A DNA stretch of 64,000 bases from Pseudoalteromonas sp. MSK9-3 (GCF_003590335.1 NZ_MIET01000011.1:186001-250000); one strand, 5' to 3'. Positions 9,538-19,464 are shown, numbered from the stretch's first letter. Numbers and translations are program-made. Notes: a model not told the origin generated them from the sequence alone.

Positions 9538-11412
9538 TTGAATTTAATTGGTAAACTTTTTAAAGGGCTATGGCACGGCCTTAACTTTTCTCGCCGCCTT
9601 ATCTTGAATCTATTATTTCTAGGTATCATCGTTGCTTTAATTGTTGGCATATCTAGTGATAGTGAAGAAATTATTGTGGATGAAAATAGTGTCTTACGAT
9701 TGAACCTAAAAGGTTCTTTGGTTGAAGAGTTGACCTACATTGACCCTTTTGATGCGGCACTGAACGACGCTACGAGCGCGAATGATCAACCAAAGGAGAT
9801 CTTATTAGACGATGTAATTCGTGTTATCAAACAAGCTAAAGATGACGAACGTATTCAGGTTTTGCTGCTCGATTTAAAACATTTACGCGGCGGCCACTTA
9901 GATAAGCTTCGCACAATTGCCGACACCATTGACGAATTTAAAGAATCAGGGAAAAAAGTTTTAGCACATGGTGCATACTACTCCCAAGGTCAATACTATT
10001 TAGCATCAAAAGCTGACACTATTTCCCTTCATCCTTATGGTGGTATTGAGATACGCGGATATGCTTCATACCCGCTTTATTTTAAAGAGGCACTAGAGAA
10101 GCTAAAAGTAACACAACATATATTCCGCGTAGGGACTTTCAAATCAGCGGTAGAACCTTTTATTCGTAATGATATGTCAGACTCAGCTAAAGAAGCGAAT
10201 AAATTGTGGTTAAACGAACTTTGGGCACAATACAAACAAGACATCAGCGTCGCAAGGCAATTTGACTCATCTAATTTTGATGAAACAACTGAAAATTACC
10301 TGTCAAAAATGGAACAGGTAAAGGGTGATTATGCCCAGTATGCGTTAGAAAATGGCTGGGTTGATGCGTTAAAAACAGATCAAGAATTACAACAAGAACT
10401 CGTTGAACTCGTAGGTAAAAACAAGTCAGGTAAAAGCTTTAAACAAATTAGCTTTGCTAAATACCTCAGTTACATTACTCCCCCAGTTGATTTTGTCAAT
10501 CCAGTAACCGAAAAAGTCGCTGTAATTATCGCTCGAGGGAATATTGTTGACGGAAAACAAAAAGCCGGCACGATTGGCGGAGAGTCAACCGCAGCTTTAT
10601 TAAAAAGAGCACGTCTTGATGATAAAGTAAAAGCAGTTGTGTTACGTATTGACTCAGGTGGCGGTAGCATGTTCGCTTCAGAAATAATCCGTAACGAAGT
10701 ACTCGCAATTAAAGATGCAGGTAAACCGGTTGTCGCCTCTATGGGCTCTGTTGCAGCGTCTGGTGGTTACTGGATAGCAGCATCAGCAAATGAAATATGG
10801 GCATCGCCAAGCACAATTACAGGGTCAATTGGTGTATTTGGCTTGTTTATGACGTTTGAAAATGCATTAAACGACCTGGGGATATATTCAGATGGCGTTG
10901 CAACAACGGAACTTAATGACATATCGCTATCTCGCGGCGTAAATCCACAATTAGCTCAAGTCTTCCAACTGGGTGTTGAAAACGCTTACGACAAATTTAT
11001 CGGGGTTGTTGCCGACTCTCGGGGATTAGAAAAAGCGGCAGTCGATAAAGTAGCCCAAGGTCGTGTATGGACTGCTACACAAGCAAAAGAATTTGGCTTA
11101 GTTGATAACTTAGGGAATAAACAAGACGCAATTAGTGCCGCAGCAAAACTTGCTAACTTAGATTTTTACGATGTCATCACGATAGAGCAAACTTTATCTG
11201 AAAAAGAGATGTTGCTGCGTGAAATTTTTGGCAACGCAATGGTGAAAGAAACACTCAGTGCTCTAGCGCCACAATCAAACTTACTAAAATTAGTAGAGCG
11301 AAACCTAGGGCAAGTAAGTACTGATTTAGAGCGTCATTTATCAACGCTTTCAAACATGAACGACCCCAATGGTATTTATACTCAATGTGTAACTTGCCAG
11401 ATAACCTATTGA
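9538..11412 (+). CDS. sppA: Signal peptide peptidase SppA, 67K type
   Basis: This membrane-bound Ser/Lys protease degrades cleaved signal peptides. The 624 residues match the long two-domain type of E. coli (618). An N-terminal membrane anchor (LILNLLFLGIIVALIVGI) is followed by domain 1 with the general-base lysine in VGTFKSAVEPF. Domain 2 carries the nucleophile serine in SMGSVAASGGYW. The start codon is TTG at 9538, supported by GAGG 8 bases upstream. A strong terminator follows, whose T tract ends only 2 bases before the ansA start codon. Confidence 0.96.
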   Translation: MNLIGKLFKGLWHGLNFSRRLILNLLFLGIIVALIVGISSDSEEIIVDENSVLRLNLKGSLVEELTYIDPFDAALNDATSANDQPKEILLDDVIRVIKQAKDDERIQVLLLDLKHLRGGHLDKLRTIADTIDEFKESGKKVLAHGAYYSQGQYYLASKADTISLHPYGGIEIRGYASYPLYFKEALEKLKVTQHIFRVGTFKSAVEPFIRNDMSDSAKEANKLWLNELWAQYKQDISVARQFDSSNFDETTENYLSKMEQVKGDYAQYALENGWVDALKTDQELQQELVELVGKNKSGKSFKQISFAKYLSYITPPVDFVNPVTEKVAVIIARGNIVDGKQKAGTIGGESTAALLKRARLDDKVKAVVLRIDSGGGSMFASEIIRNEVLAIKDAGKPVVASMGSVAASGGYWIAASANEIWASPSTITGSIGVFGLFMTFENALNDLGIYSDGVATTELNDISLSRGVNPQLAQVFQLGVENAYDKFIGVVADSRGLEKAAVDKVAQGRVWTATQAKEFGLVDNLGNKQDAISAAAKLANLDFYDVITIEQTLSEKEMLLREIFGNAMVKETLSALAPQSNLLKLVERNLGQVSTDLERHLSTLSNMNDPNGIYTQCVTCQITY

Positions 11413-11448
11413 ACAGCCGCTGCAATCAGCAGTGACTATTGATATACT

Positions 11449-11476
11449 AAGCCCAGAATAGATTCTGGGCTTTTTT
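11449..11476 (+). terminator. Rho-independent terminator between sppA and ansA
   Basis: The arms aagcccag and ctgggctt (within 11449-11472) form a GC-rich stem followed by a run of T to 11476. The ansA ATG comes at 11479, so the only purine-rich stretch that could serve as its ribosome binding site lies in the 3' arm of this stem. Confidence 0.85.
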
Positions 11477-11478
11477 AC

Positions 11479-12489
11479 ATGAAAAGAAAAAAAATATACA
11501 TCGCCTATACCGGCGGTACAATTGGTATGAAACAATCAAGCCGTGGTTACATTCCTGCGGAAGGCTACCTGACTGAAACGGTAAAAAACAACGCAGAGTT
11601 TACCCGTGAAGAAATGCCGTTATTTGATATTCATGAATACAGCCCATTAATCGACTCTTCAGACATGTCGCCTTATCATTGGCAGATCATTGCTGATGAT
11701 ATTAAAGCAAAATACGATCAATATGATGGTTTTGTGGTACTTCATGGCACAGACACCATGGCTTACACAGCATCAGCCTTGTCATTTATGTTTGAGAATT
11801 TGACCAAACCCGTTATCGTAACAGGATCTCAAATCCCCCTTTCTCAGTTGCGCTCTGACGGACAAGTCAATTTACTCAATGCCATGTATTTAGCAGCAAA
11901 TTACCCGATAGCCGAAGTTAGCCTATTTTTTAATAACAAGCTGTTTAGGGGCAACCGGGCAACGAAAGCACATGCAGACGGTTTTGATGCGTTCTCATCG
12001 CCTAACTTACAACCACTGGCACAATCTGGGATCAGTATTAAGTTAAAAGAAGGTAAGTTAAGCCCTTATGTCGAGCAGGCTTTACAAGTCACCCCCATAA
12101 CGCCACAACCAATTGGGGTACTTTACCTCTACCCTGGTATTAATATAGACATCATCAACAATATTCTTGGCGGCGATATTCGAGCACTGATCTTGCTGAG
12201 CTTTGGTGTAGGTAACGCACCTCAGCAGCAGCTATTTTTAGATGCACTCAAAGCAGCTTATGATAGAGGCGTGGTGTTGATAAACTTAACCCAGTGTATA
12301 CAAGGTCAAGTGAATATGGGTGGTTATGCAACAGGGAATGCATTAATAAACTGCGGTGTTATTAGTGGCTACGATATGACCCTAGAAGCCTGTATTGCTA
12401 AGCTACATTACTTATTTAGCCAAGAGTTAGAACTCGAAACCGTTAGGCACTTGATGCAAGATAGCCTAAGGGGCGAAATTACACGCTAG
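11479..12489 (+). CDS. ansA: L-asparaginase I, cytoplasmic type
   Basis: This enzyme hydrolyses L-asparagine to aspartate and ammonia in the cytoplasm. The 336 residues and the start are collinear with E. coli AnsA. The first catalytic threonine lies in YTGGTIGM and the second in HGTDTMAYTASAL. The segments RGNRATKAHADGFDAF and GVGNAP are also typical. No free Shine-Dalgarno is visible, because the sequence before ATG is the stem and T tract of the sppA terminator. Expression may therefore depend on read-through or on alternative folding of that hairpin. Confidence 0.95.
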   Translation: MKRKKIYIAYTGGTIGMKQSSRGYIPAEGYLTETVKNNAEFTREEMPLFDIHEYSPLIDSSDMSPYHWQIIADDIKAKYDQYDGFVVLHGTDTMAYTASALSFMFENLTKPVIVTGSQIPLSQLRSDGQVNLLNAMYLAANYPIAEVSLFFNNKLFRGNRATKAHADGFDAFSSPNLQPLAQSGISIKLKEGKLSPYVEQALQVTPITPQPIGVLYLYPGINIDIINNILGGDIRALILLSFGVGNAPQQQLFLDALKAAYDRGVVLINLTQCIQGQVNMGGYATGNALINCGVISGYDMTLEACIAKLHYLFSQELELETVRHLMQDSLRGEITR

Positions 12490-12510
12490 ACTTTTCAAGG
12501 CACAAACGAA

Positions 12511-12534
12511 TAAAGAGCCAAAAACGGCTCTTTA
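12511..12534. terminator. Bidirectional terminator
   Basis: The inverted repeat taaagagcc-aaaaac-ggctcttta is flanked by A and T residues on both sides. It lies between the convergent ansA and 12560 genes and can serve both. Confidence 0.8.
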
Positions 12535-12559
12535 TTAAGTTACACTTTAACACATCAAA

Positions 12560-12868
12560 TTAGTCTTCGGGGCCTTCAAGGGTAAACACCAGATGCAAAC
12601 GCATATTCTTTAGCACGACCCCCTTTTTCATCATTGCTGCGCTTAACAATTTTTGCCACTTTAAAAGATCTGGTTTAGCACTTAGTAACATTTCTTCGCT
12701 GTCGAATTGAAACCTTAGCAACAATGAGCTTGGAAACAAGTGATATTCCATACTAAACCAGCATTGCAACATACCCGGGATCTCTGCGCGAGCTTGCTCT
12801 TCTAATTTGTCAGCAACTTCTAATACAACCGCTTGTTGCTTCTTTTGCACAGCAGACAACTTCTTCAT
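12560..12868 (-). CDS. Conserved hypothetical protein (102 aa)
   Basis: This 102-residue soluble protein has no signal peptide or membrane segment. It has a helical, charged N-terminus (KKQQAVVLEVADKLEEQAR) and ends in LHLVFTLEGPED. I do not recognise a domain. It is convergent with ansA across a shared terminator and has normal codon use, so it is likely a real lineage-specific gene. Confidence 0.6.
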   Translation of the reverse strand: MKKLSAVQKKQQAVVLEVADKLEEQARAEIPGMLQCWFSMEYHLFPSSLLLRFQFDSEEMLLSAKPDLLKWQKLLSAAMMKKGVVLKNMRLHLVFTLEGPED

Positions 12869-13017
12869 AAAAACATTCCAAATATGAATATATAAATTAA
12901 CTAAGCTCGGATGATAGCAAACCTAACTGAAAACCCACACACTAAAGGCGATTAAACACGACTCAGTTTAAAAACACTCAAAATAAACTCCCTTGTCGCT
13001 CATAATATGTATGTTCT

Positions 13018-13914
13018 CTATTCTGGTGTTAATGATTTTTCCTTAAGTTGGTCAATAATCTGTGCATTTACCCAATAGATATCACCTTCCGGATCTTCAC
13101 CCTCTGTATCTACTAATGGGCTTCTATTAAAAAATAGATATTTACCATCGGGTGAAACATAAGCACTTGCCTCCATTGATTTGGTATTTATTGTTTTCCC
13201 TAAATTAACCGCATTCCCCCATGAACCATCACTGTGGCGAAAGCTAATATAGAGATCTTTATCTCCAAAACCATCCGCCTTTTCACTGTCCCATATCAAA
13301 TATGATCCATCTGCTGCGATAAAAGGATGAGCAGTCCACTTGCCTGAATTAATATGTGAGGGTAATAGCTTAGGCGATTGACGTTGGCCGTTTTTCATCT
13401 CAGATATTCGCAATACGTCGTGGTTTTTATAATCGTCAAATATATAAGTCCCTTGTATTGATGAAGATAAACGCATGATCCCCCAATCATCGCGATCAAA
13501 CAACTTCCCCAAACTTTTAACAGTTGACCAACCACTTGATGTACGCGTCATATATTGGCTCCCCAAATGCATCGTATTGCCGTCAGGTGCCAGTGTTGGC
13601 CTACCCACCCTAGGACTTACAACTGACTCTTGCCATAAATTATTTTCTAATTTAAAACGTACTAGCCACCATTTACCCGTATCAACATTTCGTCGGGAAA
13701 AGTAAAACTCTGTCATATCTGGCGTGAACGAGCCACTATAGTCACGATGTCGTGTCGCAACATAGCCTGGTGCAAATATTTGGGGTATGAGACTCGGTGG
13801 TTCTTGTCCTAAATAAGGCCCTTCTAACGCCGGTAAATTACCCTGATTGTTATTGTCATCAGTTACAACACACGCAGAAAGTAGCAATAGAACTGGCGTA
13901 AAGATCACTTTCAT
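13018..13914 (-). CDS. PD40 beta-propeller lipoprotein
   Basis: This 298-residue secreted protein starts at ATG 13914 (AAGGAA just upstream; the open frame extends further but has no better start). Its signal peptide has a lipobox ending in LLSAC at residue 15, so it is probably anchored in the outer or inner membrane. The body contains repeated PD40/TolB-like blades, such as DMTEFYFSRR, DGSYLIWDSEKADGFGDKDLY and PDGKYLFFNRSP. Such propellers bind peptides, sugars or peptidoglycan partners. A PD40 paralogue lies at 26114. The precise function is unknown. Confidence 0.75.
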   Translation of the reverse strand: MKVIFTPVLLLLSACVVTDDNNNQGNLPALEGPYLGQEPPSLIPQIFAPGYVATRHRDYSGSFTPDMTEFYFSRRNVDTGKWWLVRFKLENNLWQESVVSPRVGRPTLAPDGNTMHLGSQYMTRTSSGWSTVKSLGKLFDRDDWGIMRLSSSIQGTYIFDDYKNHDVLRISEMKNGQRQSPKLLPSHINSGKWTAHPFIAADGSYLIWDSEKADGFGDKDLYISFRHSDGSWGNAVNLGKTINTKSMEASAYVSPDGKYLFFNRSPLVDTEGEDPEGDIYWVNAQIIDQLKEKSLTPE

Positions 13915-14240
13915 ATTTATTTCCTTACTTACAGAATTAGCAAAGCTGTAAGGCCACTTATATACAGCTTGAGAGTCATTCAATATATGCAAGGTAAGGT
14001 GACAAGTCCTGACGTGAGTCTGATTTTTAGATGGCTTTTAGATGATGTTTACACAAAAGCCTTTCACCGAGTTTTAGGGGAAGGCCACATATACTGTTTC
14101 GTAAGTGCAGCTGCCCTTATAAACATAGACTAAAAAAGCTTTAAAATTCAATATTTTGAAACATAATTGACACTGGAAGTAGTAGATTTACAATCATGAA
14201 AGCTTTTTAAATAGGTTACTTAATTTAAACTTTAAATAGC

Positions 14241-14520
14241 TCAATCACTGTAAATATTTGGTTGCCAAATTTGCATCAGCATTTCAGGGTTTTCTATCGA
14301 TTTAAAGCCATATTGGGAATACAGCCCATGCGCATCTTTCGTGGCAAGCACCATTCGCCTAAGCCCCTGTAATTCAGGATGCTTAACGATTATTTCTACG
14401 AGCCATTTACTTAAGCCCATTCCTCGATGCGACTCCAGAATAAACACATCGGCTAAATAAGCAAACGTCGCTTTGTCCGTAATTAGTCGCGCAAACCCAA
14501 CTTGCTTTTCGTAGCGTCGT
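14241..14520 (-). pseudogene. GNAT acetyltransferase, 5' end lost
   Basis: The last part of a GNAT acetyltransferase is intact: KQVGFARLITDKATFAYLADV, the acetyl-CoA loop ESHRGMGLSK, and KDAHGLYSQYGF near the end. Upstream of about 14510 the similarity stops, and the frame continues into unrelated residues toward an IS903-group end at 14611. The usual 50 N-terminal residues are missing and are not found on the other side of the IS remnant. The gene was probably truncated by insertion followed by deletion. Confidence 0.7.
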
Positions 14521-14610
14521 CCTTGGGATCCCTTTCGCCCAGTAACTTTGAGAAAGAAACTGATAAAAAGATTATCGATTACCCCCTAATAGCTAACCAG
14601 AATAAAGAAT

Positions 14611-15072
14611 GGCGTTATTTCCTAAATAATTGAACTTCTTTGGTTTGGTGCGATCAGATCATTAAATGCCTTAACTCATGATACTAAATGAAGAATAAAA
14701 TTAGGAATTGGTCACAGTACAATCGTGCTTTGGTTCAACGCGGTAACATCAATATTTGGCTAAGTGAGAGTGCTATCTCAAAGTGGCGGAATACCGAAAA
14801 ATACGGTGCCCGCGGTCGTTCAAATCACTATTCTGATTTAGCAATTGAAACGTGTTTAACCTTAAGGGCCTTATTCCAGCTACCATTCAGGGCTTTAGAA
14901 GGATTTGTAAATTCCTTGCTCACAATGATGGATACCTCGCTGCAATCACCGGGTTATAGCTGTTTATGCAAACGCAGTAAAACACTTGATGTGCAATATA
15001 GAAAGAGCGCAGGCAAAGGCTTTATAGATATTGTGGTCGATAGCACTGGCCTTAAAGTGTATGGAAATAGTG
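14611..15072 (+). mobile_element. IS903-group (IS5 family) remnant, left end and transposase N-terminus
   Basis: This stretch begins with the left terminus (ggcgttatttcctaaataat) seen in the complete copy at 30231-31260. It carries a transposase start at 14688 nearly identical to that copy for about 125 residues (MKNKIRNWSQYNRALVQR through STGLKVYGN). At about 15072 similarity ends abruptly and the frame stops at 15086. The right end and the DDE catalytic part are lost. Confidence 0.85.
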
Positions 15073-15377
15073 CAAACGTAAATTAAGCAACTAAAAAGGG
15101 GATATTCTGACTGTGACTGCTATAAAAACCAAGGGGTTCATGAGGGATTTAAGTTAAAGTTGGGCATTAAGACAATAGACTTCCGCATGCTTATCCATGA
15201 ATGTTGGTCAGCATTAGAGAGTATTAAATGTGTTTTTGCGCTAAAGAGCAAAAATGAGAGTACCACTAGGCGCTGGGGCTATGGTGCTCTTCCCTACTGG
15301 TCGACTTGTTACTTATTTCTAATTACAGTACAGGCGGTGGCTTTATTAGTCTCCGCCATAAAAGTAATCAACTCACC
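15073..15377 (+). other. Unrecognised sequence with an open frame behind the IS remnant
   Basis: A plus-strand frame is open from about 15088 to 15435. It encodes a cysteine- and tryptophan-containing peptide with one hydrophobic segment (CYLFLITVQAVALLVSAI). It has no clear start codon context and its end overlaps the 15378 gene on the other strand. It may be a decayed fragment of the sequence that replaced the IS; I cannot name it. Confidence 0.25.
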
Positions 15378-15833
15378 TCAGTCGAGTTTTACAACCGTCA
15401 CGCTATGTGGCTGCTCTAACAATGTCGTGAGATGAGGAAGCTCTTGATCGCTGATTTCAACGTACAGTGCGAGCAAACTTTCGCTATCTTGCGTTGCATC
15501 TTGGCATTGCAAGTAATGTTGTAGCAACTCAAACCCCGCTAAACCAGACACCCAAATAGAGAAAAGCAACGAGACCATGACTAACAGTAACCACACGCCC
15601 GCTGTTAAGTTAAAAAATAGCGCAGCAGATGACACCACGAACAGCGCACAAATAAATGCAAAAAGCTCAACCTTCACGATAGCCAATACATTCTTTGTCA
15701 GCCACGTATGCAGTGGGTGTGGTTTCTTCCCGCACAACGCTGATACATCTTCTGTTTTTGCAAATTCCTCAACCTGGTGTTGAATATTGATAAAAGCTGG
15801 ATAGTTTTGACTGGTTACAAGATAATGAAGCAT
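15378..15833 (-). CDS. Hypothetical protein with two membrane segments (151 aa)
   Basis: This 151-residue protein has a soluble N-terminus, two closely spaced hydrophobic helices (about residues 50-100, including LFAFICALFVVSSAALFF) and a soluble C-terminal part ending in HSVTVVKLD. The layout resembles small two-helix hairpin proteins of marine gammaproteobacteria, but I do not recognise a named family. Confidence 0.6.
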   Translation of the reverse strand: MLHYLVTSQNYPAFINIQHQVEEFAKTEDVSALCGKKPHPLHTWLTKNVLAIVKVELFAFICALFVVSSAALFFNLTAGVWLLLVMVSLLFSIWVSGLAGFELLQHYLQCQDATQDSESLLALYVEISDQELPHLTTLLEQPHSVTVVKLD

Positions 15834-16261
15834 CTTTTACATCTCATGATTACGTGTAAACATTACTACGTCATTCAAACCGTTTTGGGTCACATAGAGT
15901 GGTTAAATTTCAAACTCAAAAAACTTGAAAATTAAAGCCATTATATTTCATAGGTATAATAAAAACGGTCAATAGAACTGTAAAAAGCCGAAGTGTTGAT
16001 TTGTGACAACAGCCATATTACCTGAACTCGGGTCTTTCTAAAGAGTAAACAAATTGCTACATAAAGCGCATAAAATAAGTGCAATAATCAGAATAAAATT
16101 TTTGCAAAATAACATAGTAGTTTGTTGAACTTCCAAAAGATATGCATAAAAATTGACTCTGGCCATGTTACTGTAAATTAATAATATTACAGCTGAAAAA
16201 ACCTGATGTTAACTAGATAAAGTCAGGTCGCTAATACTCGCTGACATACAATAGGCTAGTT
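15834..16261. other. Intergenic stretch, nothing recognised
   Basis: These 428 AT-rich bases lie between divergent genes. They presumably hold both promoters; no repeat, RNA or reading frame stands out. Confidence 0.4.
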
Positions 16262-16825
16262 ATGAATGTAAAAAATCACTTTATATTAATGTCATATCAC
16301 AATACAAGAATGAATAAACAGATTTATAGTGTTGCTCAAAATCTAAGTAAAGAGGCGCTCAATGAAAACCGTGGCGCGTTTTTCAAATCAATTATTGGCA
16401 CGCTAAATCACATCCTCACCGGCGACCTTGTTTGGTTAACTCGGTTTTCACAGTTCTCTGAAAGGTATACAACCTTACACCGTTTATCTAACTTCCCCTA
16501 CCCTAAGCGTTTAGATGATATTTTATATTCAGACTTTCACTCATTACAGGCCACACGCAAAGAGGTGGATTCATTAATCGAGTTATGGCTTAAAAATGAC
16601 ACAGAAGAAGGTGATTTCGATAACCAGTTACAATATACAAACTCACAAGGTGTTATAAGTAGGCGTGATTTTGGCGAACTCATCAGTCATCTATTTAACC
16701 ATCAAACTCACCATAGAGGTCAATTAACCACCCTATTTAGTCAAATGCAGTATGATGTTGGCCCAACTGACTTTTTACTTGAAATACCTGATACTCATAC
16801 TTACATATATACAAAATCGGAATGA
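16262..16825 (+). CDS. DinB-family protein
   Basis: This 187-residue protein belongs to the DinB/YfiT four-helix-bundle superfamily of metal-dependent enzymes, several of which transfer bacillithiol or glutathione. The three metal-binding histidines are plausible in the NHIL segment near residue 49 and in the HLFNHQTHHRGQ segment near residue 145. The C-terminal DVGPTDFLLE is typical. It stands alone. Its substrate is unknown. Confidence 0.8.
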   Translation: MNVKNHFILMSYHNTRMNKQIYSVAQNLSKEALNENRGAFFKSIIGTLNHILTGDLVWLTRFSQFSERYTTLHRLSNFPYPKRLDDILYSDFHSLQATRKEVDSLIELWLKNDTEEGDFDNQLQYTNSQGVISRRDFGELISHLFNHQTHHRGQLTTLFSQMQYDVGPTDFLLEIPDTHTYIYTKSE

Positions 16826-16916
16826 CCTTGAGATTGACTTACACCATTGAAATAAAAACGAAAGCGGCTCTAACGGGGCCTTGTACCACACGCGTTAATA
16901 TGCATGTTAAACAGCA

Positions 16917-17678
16917 TCAATTAATAAGATAACTCATTACAATGGCATCAATATCGTTTTGAAGATCTTTAATAGCCAGGTTAATAGCCGATATCTCAGT
17001 GTGAGTGAAAGCAGTGTGGCTCAATAGCAAATGAACCGGATTATCATGTACGACATAAGGCCACACTTTTAAGCTCGCGTGATCAAGTTTCGTTTTATAA
17101 TAATGGGCACTAATTAAATCATCGATAATAAAATCGACTCGACCTTTTACTAACATGGCGATTCTACTGTTCGCGCTCGCAAGACCTACAAACTGGTCTG
17201 ATAGTCGAGTATCAGACATCAGTTGTCTGATCTCTACTCCATAATACGAGCCAATACTCAAACCTATGGTGTTATCACTGTTTAAAACTGTTCTTAAATT
17301 AGTAATGCTTGAGGGCTGTTTTAAAGAGATCAAACGCATCTTTTCTTGACGATAGCTCACAGAGAACGTGCCAAACCTCTCTCGCGATATGGTATAGCTG
17401 GTCATTGTTGCAACATCTATGGTGCCTTTTTGCATTTCTTCGAATGTTCGTGCACTTGAGGGCAGCCTAACAAATTTGTAGCACACTTTTGCACGCTCAA
17501 ATATATGTTGCACAATTTCAACATCTAAACCCGTTGCTCCTTCCTCATCAAATACGGTTAACGGTGGCCAACTTGCCACGATACCAATTTTCTTACATTG
17601 CTCGGGTAACATCGCACCTTGCACCGGTGTAATAAGACACATCAGACAACCGCATACAATGAGTTTTACAACAGTCAT
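16917..17678 (-). CDS. Periplasmic solute-binding protein, family 3
   Basis: This 253-residue protein has a cleavable signal peptide (VKLIVCGCLMCLITPVQG) followed by a family-3 solute-binding fold. Supporting segments are PPLTVFDEEGATGLDVEIVQHIFE, the residues around MTSYTISRERFGTFSVSY, and RIAMLVKGRVDFIIDD. Such proteins bind amino acids or related ligands in the periplasm. There is no ABC permease or ATPase gene nearby, so it may be an orphan sensor or work with a remote transporter, as is common in Pseudoalteromonas and Shewanella. Confidence 0.8.
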   Translation of the reverse strand: MTVVKLIVCGCLMCLITPVQGAMLPEQCKKIGIVASWPPLTVFDEEGATGLDVEIVQHIFERAKVCYKFVRLPSSARTFEEMQKGTIDVATMTSYTISRERFGTFSVSYRQEKMRLISLKQPSSITNLRTVLNSDNTIGLSIGSYYGVEIRQLMSDTRLSDQFVGLASANSRIAMLVKGRVDFIIDDLISAHYYKTKLDHASLKVWPYVVHDNPVHLLLSHTAFTHTEISAINLAIKDLQNDIDAIVMSYLIN

Positions 17679-17959
17679 AAATGGTGACTTTTAAGGATCA
17701 CATAACTTAATTATAGACGCTTTCGTAAACTCAGAGAGTGTTACCAATATTGATCACAGGCGTATGTCGCACTGCGATGTTTAATTTGGCGATCAACTCA
17801 ATCAGTAATGCTTTTATCAATACACGTAAATATTATGTATTAGCTCAAACAACTAAACATATAAGACACTTAAACAGTGATGCTAAAACACATATTTTGA
17901 TGTAAATTGGTAAAAAAAGAGAAATCACGATAGGATTAACGTGCATATCCGTGGGCTCA

Positions 17960-18589
17960 ATGAAAAGGAAAACAAGCACTGCTATGTTTTATACAATAAT
18001 AACTATACTTCTGATTTTTATAAGCTTTATTATTTTTTTACCTAAGTTTAAAAGTGCGACTGAGCAATATAGCCTTGGTATTAATTTTATTCTGACGCTC
18101 ATCGCAACATTAGTTGGCGTCCTACTGGCTATTTCAATCACCAATTACGAAAGCGATAGAAAAGAAAAACAAGATGTTATTAAACTACTAAACTCTGCCA
18201 TAACCGCAGTTGACACATGCCAAGATTACAGCGAAGAACTCATAGAGTATTTTAATAACTTGCCTGACAGTGACAAACTCAAGCAAGAGTTTTATGTTAG
18301 AAACCCACTTCCTTACCCCACGTATTTAGATACGCTGCTTATGCAAAGCATCGTCAGTAAAAATTTATCGGGTGCTGCGTTAAGCGAGTTAAATGAATTA
18401 CTGATCAATTTAAAACGAAGCCGCCAAAATAATTCATCGTTATATCTCATAGCCTTAAGCCAAGCGATTAAAGTGCTATCACTAGAAATTGCGTTCCAAA
18501 ACCATGAAATAACAGAACATCAGTTAAACGCACAATTAGATAATATTGGTACAATAGCTGACTCAATCGACAACGATAAAAATAAGTAA
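17960..18589 (+). CDS. Hypothetical membrane protein
   Basis: This protein of about 209 residues has two N-terminal membrane helices (TAMFYTIITILLIFISFIIF and INFILTLIATLVGVLLAIS) and a helical cytoplasmic domain. I use ATG 17960; a GTG at 17951 would add three residues and neither has a good ribosome binding site. The layout resembles that of the accessory protein at 25013 (two N-terminal helices, then a helical domain), but I see no shared motif. Function unknown. Confidence 0.6.
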   Translation: MKRKTSTAMFYTIITILLIFISFIIFLPKFKSATEQYSLGINFILTLIATLVGVLLAISITNYESDRKEKQDVIKLLNSAITAVDTCQDYSEELIEYFNNLPDSDKLKQEFYVRNPLPYPTYLDTLLMQSIVSKNLSGAALSELNELLINLKRSRQNNSSLYLIALSQAIKVLSLEIAFQNHEITEHQLNAQLDNIGTIADSIDNDKNK

Positions 18590-18685
18590 CGTGTCATAGA
18601 TAGCAGCTTACATCGTATTTAAGGTGCTATCTAATATACCAAGTCGCTTTGTCAGTTTCCTTTAAACAAGACAACTCTGTTTATG

Positions 18686-18901
18686 CTACCTCCATCCAAA
18701 TGCCCACTCTTGCTCATCTTTTAAGTCAAACCATTGGATTTCGACTGCGCGCTTTGTTATCACAGCTTCAATTATGCAGTGCAGCACTTGGCCTTCTTCA
18801 TCAAACTCAACATCCGTGACCATAAAGTGCTTTTCTTTATGCTTAGGTGACACCGCTGTCCATTTACTATTGAGCAGTTTTTTGGGATTAATTTTATGCA
18901 T
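18686..18901 (-). CDS. TIGR02450-family Trp-rich small protein
   Basis: This 71-residue protein matches the conserved Trp-rich family TIGR02450. It has NPKKLLNSKWTAVSPKHKEKHF at the start, a central acidic turn, IIEAVITKRAVEIQW, and a final WAFGWR. The family is common in marine gammaproteobacteria and has no known function. It lies between unrelated genes and has its own promoter region. Confidence 0.85.
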   Translation of the reverse strand: MHKINPKKLLNSKWTAVSPKHKEKHFMVTDVEFDEEGQVLHCIIEAVITKRAVEIQWFDLKDEQEWAFGWR

Positions 18902-19051
18902 TTTTTACTTTTCTTATTAAAATCGATATAGACTCATATGTACGTATTGCCGTCAAAAATAGATCGTAAAACGTAAATAGTTTGATAGGCTTAGATAGCT
19001 TTTAAGGTTAAGATCAGGCCTGATTTAAAAAATAAAAAGAACAACAATAAT

Positions 19052-19423
19052 ATGCCAACATACATGATAGCTAGAGTGATGATCAGCTTTAGCTGGATAT
19101 ACCATGGTTTATTTCCAAAGTTATTTCATATTGCCCCGCTAGAAAAAGCCATGACTGCAAGCATCGGTTTGTCGGAAGTCGCCTCATTGTGGATAACGAG
19201 ATCAGCGGGTGTAGGTGAAATAGTATTTGGCTGTTGCTTGTTTGTTTTTTACACAAAGCGTTGGCTGATTTATTTAAACATCGTCGCACTCTTTGCCCTG
19301 CTTTTATTTGTTACAATTCTCTACCCTGTTGTTTTAATTGAAGCATTTAACCCTGTAACAACCAACTTATCAGTGATCGCGTTGAGCTTTGTGTTATTAA
19401 ATGAGGTGAAAGGCAAAAAATAA
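19052..19423 (+). CDS. DoxX-like membrane protein
   Basis: This 123-residue four-helix membrane protein has the DoxX-like pattern (ISFSWIYHGLFPKLFHIAPLE near the start). Helices follow at about residues 45-62, 69-90 and 100-115. Function is not known for this subfamily. It is convergent with the dihydroorotate dehydrogenase-like gene. Confidence 0.7.
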   Translation: MPTYMIARVMISFSWIYHGLFPKLFHIAPLEKAMTASIGLSEVASLWITRSAGVGEIVFGCCLFVFYTKRWLIYLNIVALFALLLFVTILYPVVLIEAFNPVTTNLSVIALSFVLLNEVKGKK

Positions 19424-19464
19424 GGCTGATCTCTCAGCCTTGAATTGGTGGAACGAAGAAATTG

